From NCBI GenBank assembly GCA_027484425.1, contig JAIXSZ010000079.1:1-56845 (forward strand): a DNA stretch of 56,845 bases, written 5' to 3'. Under the pieces are notes generated by a model. That model saw only the letters and a program-made list of their open reading frames with translations, was not told where the DNA came from and ran no database searches. Position 1 is the first letter of the stretch; each line of letters starts with the position of its first letter. Position numbers and translations under genes: made by a program. Of the stretch, positions 1-9,623 are shown one piece after another. The stretch comes from Sphingobacteriales bacterium. GTDB taxonomy: Bacteria; Bacteroidota; Bacteroidia; Chitinophagales; Chitinophagaceae.

Positions 1-3000
1 GATTAAACCAATCCGCCACATAGATAGTGCCTCCCGCATCCACATACACTCCAGCCGGTTGATTTAGCTGGTTAGCGCCGGAGCCAGATGTACCAGTGCC
101 GGCTACAGTAGTGCCGCTGGTAGCACCGGGCGCCCATTTCTGGATCCGGTGATTAAATTGATCAGCCACATACATAGTGCCGCCCGCATCCACATGCACA
201 CCAAGCGGACCAGCAAACTGGTTAGCGCCGGTGCCGGTTGTGCCGGTGCCGCCCACAGTGGTTGCGCTTGCTGCATAGGTAGGTGTTACCGTACTAATGC
301 CAACACCCGCCTGCTGCCATACTATATTTATGGGCTGGCGAGTGCTTGTAAGCGTCAGCACACTGCCGGGGCAGGCTGTGCTGCCTGCTAGGGTGGGTAC
401 CGGCACAACATTCACCGTAACTATGGTAACATTGCTGCAGCCAGCACTGTTGATACCGGTTACCGTGTAGACAGTTGTAGTAGATGGATTTGCCGATACC
501 GTTGCACCGGTAGTTGCCGACAACCCTGTGCCGGGAGACCACGTATAGCTTACCCCGCCATTGGCTGTAAGCGACGTAGAAGAACCTGCATAAATAATGG
601 TATTGCCCCCTACACCTATGGTGGGTTGCGCTGAAATAGATACGGGATAAGTCGCCGATGCCGAACCACAACTGGTAGTAACGGAATAACTAATGTTGGC
701 AGTACCCGCACTTACACCCGACACCACTCCACCCGATGATACCGTAGCACTGGCGCTGCTGCTGCTCCAGCTACCGCCACTGCCAGTAGTACTTAGGGTG
801 ATGTTGGAACCTACGCAAACATTTGTCGCCCCAGATATGGAAGGTGATGCTGGAGCCGCATTTATAGTTACAAAATGAATATCTGATGCAAACCCGCAAC
901 TATTTGACATAGTATACGTGATGGTGGTTGTACCCGCGCTGACACCAGAGACAATGCCACCTGACGATACGGTGGCACTAGCACTGCTGCTACTCCACGT
1001 GCCGCCAATGCCAGTAGCACTCAAGGTAATAGAGTTGCCCGTACAAACCGTATTGGCGCCGGAAATCACTGCTGGGTTTGTAAAATTTACTAAAAAGCCG
1101 TCGACAACCCCTGCCAGTGTAAACTGATGCGCACCAATGGTGGCTACGCCCGCAGTACCATCCGTTTGTCCTGCTATATATGTAGCCCCCGCGGCACTAA
1201 TCGATACGCTTTTTCCTACATCGTTGCCGCTACCACCATAATACGTTGCCGATTGGCGCACGCCGTCACTGTTAAAGGTAGCCAAATAGGCGTCATTTCC
1301 GCCACCATGTGCGGTCTGGTACCCAGCACTGGTGGCTATGCCCGATGTGCTAGACGTTGTTCCGACCATATAAATGTTCCCCGATGCATCGGATGTCAAA
1401 AAAGGCTCTTCCTCAAAATTACTGCCGCCATAGTAAGTAGCCCATTGGCGCACACCACTGCTATTGAACTTCACTAAAAATGCATCCCAAGCTCCCCCTA
1501 TTGACACTTGGTGCGCTCCGGCGGTGGATATGCCCGATGTGCTTAACGTTCTTCCCGCAAGGTACACGTCGCCCGATGCATTTGTGGTTAGTGATAGCCC
1601 TTCTTCATTCCCACTGCCACCATAATAGGTAGCCCACTGCCGCGAACCGCTGCTACTGAACTTAACTAAAAACGCATCCTTTCCTCCGCTAAGTGTATTC
1701 TGATGCGCACCGCTGGTAGCAAGGCCTGATACACTACTGTACCCCGCCAGATATACATCGCCCGATGCATCGGTAGCAACAGAATTACCATATTCATCCC
1801 CACTACCACCGTAATAGGTGGCCCATTGGCGCACACCGCTGCTATTGAATTTTACTAAAAACGCATCCCGGCCTCCACCAATTGTATTCTGATGCCCACC
1901 ACTGGCTATACCCGTGGTGCTAGCCGTATTCCCGGCCACATAAATGTTCCCCGATGCATCGGTAGCCAGCGAAGACCCATTCGCATCCGTCGAGCCATAA
2001 TAGGTACCCCATTGCCGCACACCGCTGCTGTTGAACTTTACCAAAAACGCATTCTGACTGCCGGAAAGCCCTGCCTGATGGGCACCGCTGGTGCCTATGC
2101 CAGACGTACTGCTTGTGGCCCCGGTCAGGTACACATTGCCGGACGCATCGACCGCTACGGCCATTCCATAGTCATCCCCACTGCCGCCATAGTAACTTGC
2201 CCACTGCCGTACACCACTGCTATTAAACTTAACAATAAAGGCATCAAAGGTTCCCCCACCGAATGTGGCCCGGTGCGATCCGCTGGTGGCAATGGCGCTT
2301 GTGCTAGCCGTATAACCTACCAGGTATACATTACCCAAAGCATCGGTTGCCGAAGACATTACGAGGTCGTAGGTAGTACCGCCATAATAAGTGCCCATAG
2401 CTGAAATGAGCGCAGGATTGACGGTGATAGCATGGGTAGCTGCTGCCGAACCACAACTATTCGAAAGGGTGTAGCTAATGTTGGTTGTACCGGCACTCAC
2501 ACCCGATACAACACCTGCTGATGTCACAGTAGCGATCGCAGCATTGCTGCTGCTCCAAGAGCCGCCGCTAATAGTGGTGCTAAGCGTAACGGTTGCACTT
2601 TGGCAAACAATTGTAGCACCGCTTATCGTACCCGAATTGGGCAAATTCACAGTCACACCCCTTGTCGGGCTGCCACAGGCATGAGTATAAGTGATTATTG
2701 CAGTTCCTGCCGCTACACCACTTACTATGCCAGTGCTGCCTACAGTGGCTACAGCAGTGTTGCTGCTGCTCCATGTACCACCGCTCATAGATGCAGTAAG
2801 TGTAGTGGTAGCACATAGTGTATTGGTACCGGTCACCGTCAATGCAGCCGGTTGGGTAATAGTAGCCGTTACTGTTCTTGTCATTGACGCCGCGTCTGTA
2901 ACCGTACACGTATAAGTGCCAGCCCCAAGGCCAGTTGCAGTAGCTGCGGTACCACCCGATGGTGCCCATGAATACGAATAGGGAGACGTACCACCAGAAA

Positions 3001-3916
3001 CACTTACCGTAGCAGATCCATTAGTGCCGCTGTTGCAGGATACATTGGTAGTTGCGGTAACTGTAGCTGTAGGAGGTGCTGGTATTGAAAAAGCCGTATT
3101 ATTAGCGGTTACGCCGCTGGTGGTAGATGTGCTCCAGTTAGCAGGGTCAGATATCAACGATTTATAGCTGACCACAGTACCGCCCGTGCGGCTACCATTA
3201 TACACAGCAGACCGCACATTGCTGGTAAAAAACATATTGGTGGTTGACCCCGAGATGTTAGATGGTATATAGCTTAACACACTTCCCGCTGTTCCGCTGG
3301 TAGTAAGCCATCCAGTAGCGGATGTAGAAGTTCCCTGAAGTCCAATACCATAAAGCACCGTACCAAAGAAATCCACTGGTGTACTACCGCTACCTGAGTA
3401 GTCAGTAGTATTACTACCCGCTATCGGGTTGGAACCGCTGCCTTGGTATGCAAACACCCTTGCACCACCGTCCACCGTTGCCATATATCCACCGTTAGAT
3501 GCCCCGCATAAACAAGCAGGAGAAAAGTTCGAAAGGGCTCCGATGGTAGTAGTGCCTCCATGAGTAAAACGGATTACGGTGCCCGCCGCTATAGTATTGC
3601 CAGTATTATTATTCCATACTGTTATTCGGCCTGTGACCCTCGCAGCGCCAGTGGCATTGGCATTGCTGCTATATGCCACCCCATTCCAGCCATTATCGGT
3701 AAACTTTATGGTGGTACCAATATTAAGTGGCACCCAGGTAACAAACTCTATAATGTTAGTCGTTAGCATACCTCCGTGGCTATAAGTAATAATACTTATG
3801 TCGCCAGGGGTAAGAACGGTTCCCGCGGCTATTGCCCTGCTGCTCACTACCATCAGCATCACTGCAGCGGCAACATACATCACCAATTTTCGTAGTTTCA
3901 AGAAATTACGCATCAT
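1..3916 (-). CDS. Giant repetitive surface protein with SprB, Big_2-like, SBBP and NHL repeats (3' end outside window)
   Basis: This gene runs leftward off the window; at least 1,305 codons are present and the C-terminus is missing. I translated it from the ATG at 3916 and the frame agrees with the NHL-type reading at positions 2-180. A signal peptide (about residues 1-30, ending near RAIAAG) is followed by a domain rich in the FTDNGW-type motif (to about 200). Then come a SprB-like repeat (about 2885-3058), two Big_2-like modules with GGxWSSS and VSGVxxGT (about 2405-2830), seven SBBP-type beta-propeller repeats of roughly 60 residues (about 1090-2405), two more Big_2-like modules, a PKD-like stretch and NHL repeats (1-300). 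It is probably an exported cell-surface adhesin. A type IX sorting domain would be expected outside the window; I cannot see it. A second ATG lies directly after the first. Confidence 0.85.
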   Translation of the reverse strand, partial: MMRNFLKLRKLVMYVAAAVMLMVVSSRAIAAGTVLTPGDISIITYSHGGMLTTNIIEFVTWVPLNIGTTIKFTDNGWNGVAYSSNANATGAARVTGRITVWNNNTGNTIAAGTVIRFTHGGTTTIGALSNFSPACLCGASNGGYMATVDGGARVFAYQGSGSNPIAGSNTTDYSGSGSTPVDFFGTVLYGIGLQGTSTSATGWLTTSGTAGSVLSYIPSNISGSTTNMFFTSNVRSAVYNGSRTGGTVVSYKSLISDPANWSTSTTSGVTANNTAFSIPAPPTATVTATTNVSCNSGTNGSATVSVSGGTSPYSYSWAPSGGTAATATGLGAGTYTCTVTDAASMTRTVTATITQPAALTVTGTNTLCATTTLTASMSGGTWSSSNTAVATVGSTGIVSGVAAGTAIITYTHACGSPTRGVTVNLPNSGTISGATIVCQSATVTLSTTISGGSWSSSNAAIATVTSAGVVSGVSAGTTNISYTLSNSCGSAAATHAITVNPALISAMGTYYGGTTYDLVMSSATDALGNVYLVGYTASTSAIATSGSHRATFGGGTFDAFIVKFNSSGVRQWASYYGGSGDDYGMAVAVDASGNVYLTGATSSTSGIGTSGAHQAGLSGSQNAFLVKFNSSGVRQWGTYYGSTDANGSSLATDASGNIYVAGNTASTTGIASGGHQNTIGGGRDAFLVKFNSSGVRQWATYYGGSGDEYGNSVATDASGDVYLAGYSSVSGLATSGAHQNTLSGGKDAFLVKFSSSGSRQWATYYGGSGNEEGLSLTTNASGDVYLAGRTLSTSGISTAGAHQVSIGGAWDAFLVKFNSSGVRQWATYYGGSNFEEEPFLTSDASGNIYMVGTTSSTSGIATSAGYQTAHGGGNDAYLATFNSDGVRQSATYYGGSGNDVGKSVSISAAGATYIAGQTDGTAGVATIGAHQFTLAGVVDGFLVNFTNPAVISGANTVCTGNSITLSATGIGGTWSSSSASATVSSGGIVSGVSAGTTTITYTMSNSCGFASDIHFVTINAAPASPSISGATNVCVGSNITLSTTGSGGSWSSSSASATVSSGGVVSGVSAGTANISYSVTTSCGSASATYPVSISAQPTIGVGGNTIIYAGSSTSLTANGGVSYTWSPGTGLSATTGATVSANPSTTTVYTVTGINSAGCSNVTIVTVNVVPVPTLAGSTACPGSVLTLTSTRQPINIVWQQAGVGISTVTPTYAASATTVGGTGTTGTGANQFAGPLGVHVDAGGTMYVADQFNHRIQKWAPGATSGTTVAGTGTSGSGANQLNQPAGVYVDAGGTIYVADWFN

Positions 3917-4485
3917 ATATAACTTTTGTTATTGTATAAACTATTGACAAATAGCTTTAGTAACATTGGCAATGATATTAAATTTATTGACAAAACTTAA
4001 GCATTACTGCCTTTTATTTATTAAACTGTTTGTTAATGACATAATCTTAACAGCAGTTGCATTTGCTACGTAGGATCACCTGAAACTGCAAAAAAATCGT
4101 TCTCCCGAAAGCCTTCACATTCTAGCAGTTTAATTGTTTGCGCCGCCGTCGTAATTACTCACCAAATGCCTCCACCTGAGTAGAGAACACATAGTACAAG
4201 CGTGGCGTTCACTTGCACAAAATTCACATCTCAAATTGTGGATATCTTAATCACTGCCACTACCTATAATGGCCCAAATTGGCTCACTTTTTGCGTCATC
4301 AGTTGAGCGTAATCTATTTATCCATTAACCCATAAACCCCACTATCATTATGTCAGTACATAATTTCCCAAAGCACTACACCAAACCTTGCCACAGCACT
4401 CCACAGTGTGTGCCCCACCTCCCTACAAAAACGACGGGCAAATGCCTACATACCTTTCAGTAGCCATAGCTTTACGCGAGGGCTA

Positions 4486-4585
4486 CCGGAAAAGTGAATA
4501 GTATTGATAATCAATGAGTTACAACCAAAAACCCATGAAACAACCGGCAAAAAACCGGCAAAACTAGAAATGAACAATAAATCAA
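4486..4585 (+). repeat. Diverged direct repeat, copy 1
   Basis: The core starts with CCGGAAAAGTGAATAG and continues directly into an ATTGAT-A-ATCAAT palindrome, then GAGTTACA. It is followed by AAAACCCATGAAAC and two CCGGCAAAA words, and later by AACAATAAATC. The same order of words recurs in copies 2 and 3. No gene for a transposase or recombinase is nearby. Confidence 0.6.
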
Positions 4586-4670
4586 ATATGACCACAGTGA
4601 ACCAGCATATCAACCCACTTCATGTGAATCAAAAGAATCAGACAAATCAGTGGTTCAGACAAACACCTCC

Positions 4671-4790
4671 CAACCGGAAAATGCATGCTTACCGGAAAAG
4701 TGAATAGCATTGATAATCAACGACTTACATCAAAAAACACATGAAAACACATGAAAATACATGAAAACACCGGAAACAAACCGGAAAAAC
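4671..4790 (+). repeat. Diverged direct repeat, copy 2
   Basis: A lead-in CCAACCGGAAAATG is followed by CCGGAAAAGTGAATAG, then a TTGAT-A-ATCAA palindrome and CGACTTACATC. Next comes ACACATGAAAAC, locally triplicated as ACATGAAAA, and then CCGGAAACAAACCGGAAA. The core begins about 206 bases after that of copy 1. Confidence 0.65.
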
Positions 4791-4846
4791 AGCCCCTTCG
4801 GCTGTCCCTCCGCTCTCGCTCTCTTCCTCGCTCTAAAAAACAAATC

Positions 4847-4956
4847 CCAACTGGAAAATGACTACATACAGGAAAAGTGAATAGTATTGATAATCAACGA
4901 CTTAAGTGCAAAAACACATGAAAACACCGGAAACAAACCGGAAATTAACAATAAAT
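4847..4956 (+). repeat. Diverged direct repeat, copy 3
   Basis: A lead-in CCAACTGGAAAATG is followed by GGAAAAGTGAATAG, then a TTGAT-A-ATCAA palindrome and CGACTTAAGTG. ACACATGAAAACA, CCGGAAACAAACCGGAAA and AACAATAAATC follow. The core starts about 179 bases after copy 2. The lead-in is shared with copy 2 but not copy 1. Confidence 0.65.
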
Positions 4957-5118
4957 CTAATAGGATAGCTAATAACCCACAAAACAAGGACGCAACAAAA
5001 CCAAAGGAAAAATCCAAAAACATAAAAACCATCAATCTGAATTATTAACTACCATTTCAATTCTCCTCAGTACTTTTACAGACACAACTCAAAACCATTG
5101 AATAACGAAAAACAAATA

Positions 5119-6045
5119 ATGTTTCAAAACAGGCTTACCAAAGTGTACAAGCACTTTAGTAAAATTGCCAGAAAACAGGAAATAGCCTGTTTTCGCTTTT
5201 ACGACCACGACCTGCCAGAGTTTCCATTTGCAATTGATTGGTACAATGGCGTAGTACATGCCGCTGAGTATAAGCGCAGACATGGTATGGAAGACGAAGA
5301 ACACAAAGAATGGCTAGAAAATTGCCGGCAAACTATTGCAACCGTGTTAGAAGTAAATACCGATATGATATTTATGAAAATACGTCAAAGAAAAGCAGGC
5401 AGACAAGGACAGTACGAAAAATTTGACGAACAAAAAGAAGAACGCATAGTTCCAGAAGGCGGTTTAAGTTTCATCATCAACCTAACAGACTACCTTGATA
5501 CCGGTCTTTTTCTCGACCACCGCATTACCAGAGGCATGGTGAGAGACGAAGTAGAAGGAATGCATGTACTCAATGTATTTTGCTACACAGGTGCATTCAG
5601 CGTTTATGCAGCACATGGCAAAGCCAGAAGTGTTACATCAGTCGACCTTTCTAAAACCTACCTCAATTGGGCTAAAAGAAACATGCAATTCAATAAATTA
5701 TATGATGATGAAAAACACGAATTCATTCACGGAGATGTAATAGAATGGCTCGATTATATGCCAGCCGGCAAGTATGATGTTATTGTTTGCGACCCACCCA
5801 CATTCTCCAACAGTAAAAGAATGGAAGATAACTTTGATGTGCAAAGAGACCACGTAATGCTGCTCAAAAAGCTACTCAAAGGCTGCAAAGATGGTGGCAA
5901 AATATACTTCAGCAACAACTACAAAAACTTTGTAATAGATAGAGATAGTATACCAGCAGTTACAGTCAAAGACATAACCGCATTAACTACGCCATTCGAT
6001 TTTCAAGGAAAACTAAACAGAAAATGCTACTTTATAGAAAAGTAA
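5119..6045 (+). CDS. Class I SAM-dependent methyltransferase, RlmK-like (23S rRNA)
   Basis: The protein resembles the C-terminal RlmK module of E. coli RlmKL, which makes m7G in 23S rRNA. It has a PUA-less N-terminal region, a SAM-binding motif I (VLNVFCYTGAFSVYAA, near residue 150), an acidic loop (SVDLSKTYLNWAKRN) and the diagnostic DPPTFSNSKRM motif IV (near residue 222), followed by VQRDH. I chose the ATG at 5119 because MFQNRL is the usual beginning of this family; an in-frame TTG at 5098 would add seven residues. The gene converges on the bifunctional nuclease gene, sharing a hairpin over both stop codons. The methyltransferase assignment is firm; the exact target base is inferred from the family. 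Confidence 0.88.
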   Translation: MFQNRLTKVYKHFSKIARKQEIACFRFYDHDLPEFPFAIDWYNGVVHAAEYKRRHGMEDEEHKEWLENCRQTIATVLEVNTDMIFMKIRQRKAGRQGQYEKFDEQKEERIVPEGGLSFIINLTDYLDTGLFLDHRITRGMVRDEVEGMHVLNVFCYTGAFSVYAAHGKARSVTSVDLSKTYLNWAKRNMQFNKLYDDEKHEFIHGDVIEWLDYMPAGKYDVIVCDPPTFSNSKRMEDNFDVQRDHVMLLKKLLKGCKDGGKIYFSNNYKNFVIDRDSIPAVTVKDITALTTPFDFQGKLNRKCYFIEK

Positions 6046-6069
6046 ATAGCCCAAACTATTTACTTTTCT
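6036..6069. terminator. Bidirectional hairpin overlapping both stop codons
   Basis: A perfect 14-bp inverted repeat, AGAAAAGTAAATAG (6036-6049) and CTATTTACTTTTCT (6056-6069), encloses a 6-base loop. It covers the stop codons of the methyltransferase (TAA within the left arm) and of the convergent nuclease gene (right arm). Both strands have T-rich flanks, so it can end transcripts from either side. Confidence 0.6.
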
Positions 6070-6671
6070 TTTCTTCTGTTTATCTCATCACGGATGTTTA
6101 TTGCGCGTACATAATCTTCCTGATCCAGTACCGTTTGCAACAAAGCATTTAACTCATCCAGCGACATTTTTTTCATATCAGCATCATTCGATGATGATTT
6201 AGATTTACTAACTGGTACATTCTGCGAAGGAGCACCTGCAGAGCTACTATCTGAGCCATCATTTTCCAGGAACATACCAGCCGTATCTAAAATACTTTCA
6301 TACGTAAATATCTTACAGTTAGCTCTCACCGCCATAGCTAGTGCATCAGATGTTCTAGAGTCAATCTCTACCTGTTCATCATTGTTTCTACACACCAGTT
6401 TGGCATAAAATACCCCCTCCTCCAATCTATATATGAGAACTTCAGTGAGCTCTATGCTAAAGGCAGACATAAAATTGGCAAACAAGTCATGTGTGAGAGG
6501 ACGAGTAGGCTGCATGCGCTCTAGAGCTACAGCAATAGCCTGTGCTTCATAGCCGCCTATTACTATGGGCAATCTCCTCAAACCATCTATCTCACCCAGC
6601 ACTACAGCATAGGAGTGAGTTTGAGAAATACTATGAGATAATGCAACAATTTCTAATTCTACCTTTTTCAT
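6060..6671 (-). CDS. Bifunctional nuclease family protein (DUF151) with C-terminal UVR motif
   Basis: Residues 1-135 form a BFN/DUF151 domain: the opening VELEIVALSHSISQTHSYAVVLGE, LPIVIGGYEAQAIA, and the conserved DSRTSDALAMAVRANCKIF segment. After a Ser-rich linker (about 140-165), residues 170-203 form a UvrB/UvrC-type motif (SLDELNALLQTVLDQEDYVRAINIRDEI). This DUF151 plus UVR layout is common in Bacteroidota. The molecular activity is poorly established; plant BFN proteins degrade DNA and RNA. It starts with ATG at 6671 and ends inside the convergent hairpin. It may be a cytosolic nucleic-acid-associated protein. Confidence 0.87.
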   Translation of the reverse strand: MKKVELEIVALSHSISQTHSYAVVLGEIDGLRRLPIVIGGYEAQAIAVALERMQPTRPLTHDLFANFMSAFSIELTEVLIYRLEEGVFYAKLVCRNNDEQVEIDSRTSDALAMAVRANCKIFTYESILDTAGMFLENDGSDSSSAGAPSQNVPVSKSKSSSNDADMKKMSLDELNALLQTVLDQEDYVRAINIRDEINRRKEK

Positions 6672-6861
6672 TTATACAGATACTCTAACTGAAATTCCAA
6701 TTTACAAACAACTAAAAACTATTTGTGAAGGTAATGAATTTTAGAAAACATGACCTTTACCATTGTTATTTTTAACGCACAATATCACAACTGATTATAC
6801 ATATATTACTATTAACCTAAACCGCATAATAGTATCAACAAGTCATAACAAACATTTATCG

Positions 6862-9378
6862 TTAAAACAATGTTGGCGCCTCCCTTTGTGTTGGGTCTTC
6901 TCCTACCTCGGGCAACAAAGAAATGTCCTTCACATCGTCACCAGCCAAATGTGTACCTATGGTTTTCCAACCCGTGATGTCTACCTTTTCATGGAGAGCA
7001 ACAATTTCCTCTTTAAGCTCTGTTTTCTTTTTACCAGTACGTATTATCACCACTGGCTCTTGTTGGAGGGTTACTAACTCCATATAATTACCCTCACCAT
7101 CTTTTATAAAGCTGTATTTACTCTTCAATGTCTGACTTTCTATCACAAACCGCTTCACATTAAAGTGCTTATTCTTCGCATCAAAATAAATGGCACTCAC
7201 TACCTTCTCTGGGTGAAACTTATCTATCAACACCACATTATCAGAGTCATATCTGTTTGTAATATCAAAGCCTGTCACCTCGTAAGTACCATCTTTGTAA
7301 AACACTATGATCCTATCTTTCTCATCAAATCTGCCTAGCAACATACCATGCCCATCCTTATTCAGCCTGCCTACACTATCATCATACCATATTTGCGGAG
7401 CAGATAAGGTAGATCTACCCTTCTCTTTAAATTTCACGTTTCTAACAGGGTATTTCGTCACCTGATTACCCATGGCTCCCCTACCCTTTATTTCCTGCTC
7501 TTCAAAGTAATAATCAAAAGTTTTGGTGCGTGCCTTACAACCAGGCGATAAGTTGATAGCCACAACCTCTGCCTCTCCGTTGGGATTAGCTGTCAGGTGC
7601 AACACTTTGCTATTAGGATTACCTTTTGTTAGGTCATACTCTTTGTCGCGGGTTATACCAGTCACATTAAACCTCTTGGCGTAAGTAACACCGGTTTTAC
7701 CATCCATGTATACCATATTGTAAGTAGTACGTTCGTCATTCTTCTGAAAAACTGCAATATGAATGATGTCTTTACCCACAAAGGTTTTGTCGGCTACCTT
7801 TGTCACTACCATTACGCCATCTCGTCTAAATGCTATGATATGATCTATATCAGAGCATTCAAATTCTAGCTCATCTTTCTTGAGGCCAGTGCCTATAAAT
7901 CCTTCTTTACGGTTAGCATACAACTTAGTATTAGCTATAGCTACAGTGGTAGCCTGTATGGTTTCGAAGGGACGAATTTCTGTTTTGCGCTCCCTGCCTT
8001 TACCGTATTTTTTCAGCAGATTTTCGTAGTACTTGATAGCATAGTCATTAAGATGATCTATGTTATTTTTTACATCTTCTATAGCAGATTCCACGCCACG
8101 AATGTGCTCATCTGCCTTAAACGTATCGTACTTACTTATGCGTTTGATTTTAATTTCCGTCAGCCTTATTATATCATCTTGTGTTACAACACGTCTTAAA
8201 AGCTTTTTGAATGGCGTTAAGCCATCATCAACTGCTTGTAGTACTCCTTCCCATGTTGTCTGCTCTTCTATGTCACGGTAAATTCTATTTTCTATAAATA
8301 TCCGCTCCAGTGAAGAGTAATGCCAATCCTCATCGAGTTCATTTAGGCGTATTTCCAGCTCGCGTAATAGCAAATTTTTGGTATGCTTCACCGAGTGCTT
8401 AAGTAGATCAGAAGCACCCACAAAATGTGGTTTATCTTCTATGATAATGCAAGCATTAGGCGATATACTTATTTCACAATCAGTAAAAGCATAAAGGGCA
8501 TCAATAGTCTGATTAGTTGACACACCAGGTGCTAATTGCACTATTAATTCTACATCCTTGGCTGTATTATCTGTTACACTTTTTATCTTTATTTTACCCG
8601 AGTCATTAGCTTTTAGTATACTATCCGCCAGCTGCGATGTGGTAATACCATAAGGTACATCTCTGATTGCAATACTTTTCTTATCAACTTCTTCTATTCT
8701 GGCTCTAACTCTTATTTTCCCTCCTCGGGCACCATCGTTATAGTTACTGACGTCAACCATTCCACCGGTCATAAAATCCGGATAAAGCTCAAAACTTTTA
8801 CCTTTTAGGTGTTTTATGGCACTGTCTAATATCTCGCAAAAGTTATGTGGTAGGATCTTGGTACTAAGTCCTACAGCTATACCATCAGTACCCTGTGCCA
8901 AAAGCAAGGGAAACTTCATAGGTAATGTAACGGGTTCATTTTTCCTACCGTCATAGCTCAATTGCCAGTTGGTAGTTTTGGCATTAAATGCCACTTCTAA
9001 AGCAAATTTTGAAAGACGCGCCTCGATGTACCTGGCTGCAGCAGCACTGTCGCCAGTGCGTACATCACCCCAGTTGCCCTGAGTTTCTATCATCAGGTCT
9101 TTTTGGCCCAGGCCCACAATAGCGTCCCCTATTGAGGCATCTCCATGAGGGTGGTACTGCATAGACTGTCCAATGACATTGGCAACTTTATTAAACCTGC
9201 CATCATCCATTTCCTTCATAGCATGCAATATCCTACGCTGCACAGGTTTTAACCCATCTTCGATAGCGGGTACTGCCCTTTCTAAGATTACATAACTAGC
9301 ATAATCCAGAAACCAGTTCTGGTACATTTCGTTTATCGTTGCCGAGCCCTGCCCGGAAAACATATCCTGTTCTTCCAT
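6862..9378 (-). CDS. parC: DNA topoisomerase IV subunit A
   Basis: This is an 838-residue type IIA topoisomerase A subunit. The breakage-reunion domain contains EDGLKPVQRRILHAM (about 40-54), HPHGDASIGDAIV (about 76-88) and the catalytic tyrosine Y117 in AAAARYIEARL. The middle holds the tower and coiled-coil regions, and residues after about 500 form the beta-pinwheel C-terminal domain. The canonical GyrA box (QRRGGRG) is absent; a degenerate QEIKGRGAMG segment is present, which favours ParC over GyrA. It would decatenate chromosomes together with ParE, which is not in this window. The gene is alone, with unrelated genes on both sides. Confidence 0.9.
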   Translation of the reverse strand: MEEQDMFSGQGSATINEMYQNWFLDYASYVILERAVPAIEDGLKPVQRRILHAMKEMDDGRFNKVANVIGQSMQYHPHGDASIGDAIVGLGQKDLMIETQGNWGDVRTGDSAAAARYIEARLSKFALEVAFNAKTTNWQLSYDGRKNEPVTLPMKFPLLLAQGTDGIAVGLSTKILPHNFCEILDSAIKHLKGKSFELYPDFMTGGMVDVSNYNDGARGGKIRVRARIEEVDKKSIAIRDVPYGITTSQLADSILKANDSGKIKIKSVTDNTAKDVELIVQLAPGVSTNQTIDALYAFTDCEISISPNACIIIEDKPHFVGASDLLKHSVKHTKNLLLRELEIRLNELDEDWHYSSLERIFIENRIYRDIEEQTTWEGVLQAVDDGLTPFKKLLRRVVTQDDIIRLTEIKIKRISKYDTFKADEHIRGVESAIEDVKNNIDHLNDYAIKYYENLLKKYGKGRERKTEIRPFETIQATTVAIANTKLYANRKEGFIGTGLKKDELEFECSDIDHIIAFRRDGVMVVTKVADKTFVGKDIIHIAVFQKNDERTTYNMVYMDGKTGVTYAKRFNVTGITRDKEYDLTKGNPNSKVLHLTANPNGEAEVVAINLSPGCKARTKTFDYYFEEQEIKGRGAMGNQVTKYPVRNVKFKEKGRSTLSAPQIWYDDSVGRLNKDGHGMLLGRFDEKDRIIVFYKDGTYEVTGFDITNRYDSDNVVLIDKFHPEKVVSAIYFDAKNKHFNVKRFVIESQTLKSKYSFIKDGEGNYMELVTLQQEPVVIIRTGKKKTELKEEIVALHEKVDITGWKTIGTHLAGDDVKDISLLPEVGEDPTQREAPTLF

Positions 9379-9544
9379 TACCTACCCGTCGTTACAAAAA
9401 GTTAATAGTGCTACAAAAATATTTAATGAAGAGGAATGAAGGCAAAGTATTTTTCCACCCTTTTTTCATCGTAAATGTTTTTTGCCTTTGCATTCGAAAC
9501 AACCCCAAAATGTACTAAGAAAGAAAAGGAACACTAATATAGAA

Positions 9545-9578
9545 ATAAAAAACAGCACATGAAAAAGTACATGTGCTG
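9545..9578 (-). terminator. Rho-independent terminator after the 174-codon secreted protein gene
   Basis: CAGCACATG and CATGTGCTG (9553-9561 and 9570-9578) form a perfect 9-bp stem with an 8-base loop. Read on the minus strand it is followed by a T-run. It lies 46 bases beyond the stop codon at 9624. Confidence 0.75.
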
Positions 9579-9623
9579 AGTGATGCTATTCTTGAAATAC
9601 CAGTAAAAACAACAGAGGTATTC

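Larger units (their letters stand above)
3917..5118. other. Gene-free stretch between the left giant gene and the rRNA methyltransferase
   Basis: About 1.2 kb without a convincing gene. The first part, 3917-4080, is AT-rich and should carry the promoter of the leftward giant gene, but I could not assign a clear -33/-7 pair. The part from about 4480 to 4950 holds three diverged direct repeats listed separately. Between the second and third copies, at 4791-4836, is a small GCC-CCTTC-GGC hairpin followed by a CT-rich tract. The open frame at 4504-4707 lies within the repeats, has no recognisable domain and looks like chance coding. Confidence 0.6.

Noticed and set aside
149-2404. Several plus-strand frames opposite the left giant gene
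   Set aside because: They are antisense shadows of repetitive Gly/Thr/Ser-rich coding sequence; the minus-strand frame gives recognisable SBBP, Big_2-like and NHL repeats.
4504-4707. 67-codon open frame inside the direct repeats
   Set aside because: Composition is low-complexity Asn/Lys/Thr, there is no domain, and the frame consists of repeat DNA; treated as repeat, not gene.
4791-4836. GCC-CCTTC-GGC hairpin with CT-rich tract as a terminator
   Set aside because: No gene precedes it on the plus strand, and the tract is CT-rich, not a T-run.
4500-4910. FNR-type operators (TTGAT...ATCAA)
   Set aside because: The FNR consensus has four bases between half-sites; here it is one, and the sites lie inside larger repeats.
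4486-4956. CRISPR array
   Set aside because: Only three diverged copies with spacing near 180-206 bases, longer than any array unit, and no cas gene in the window.
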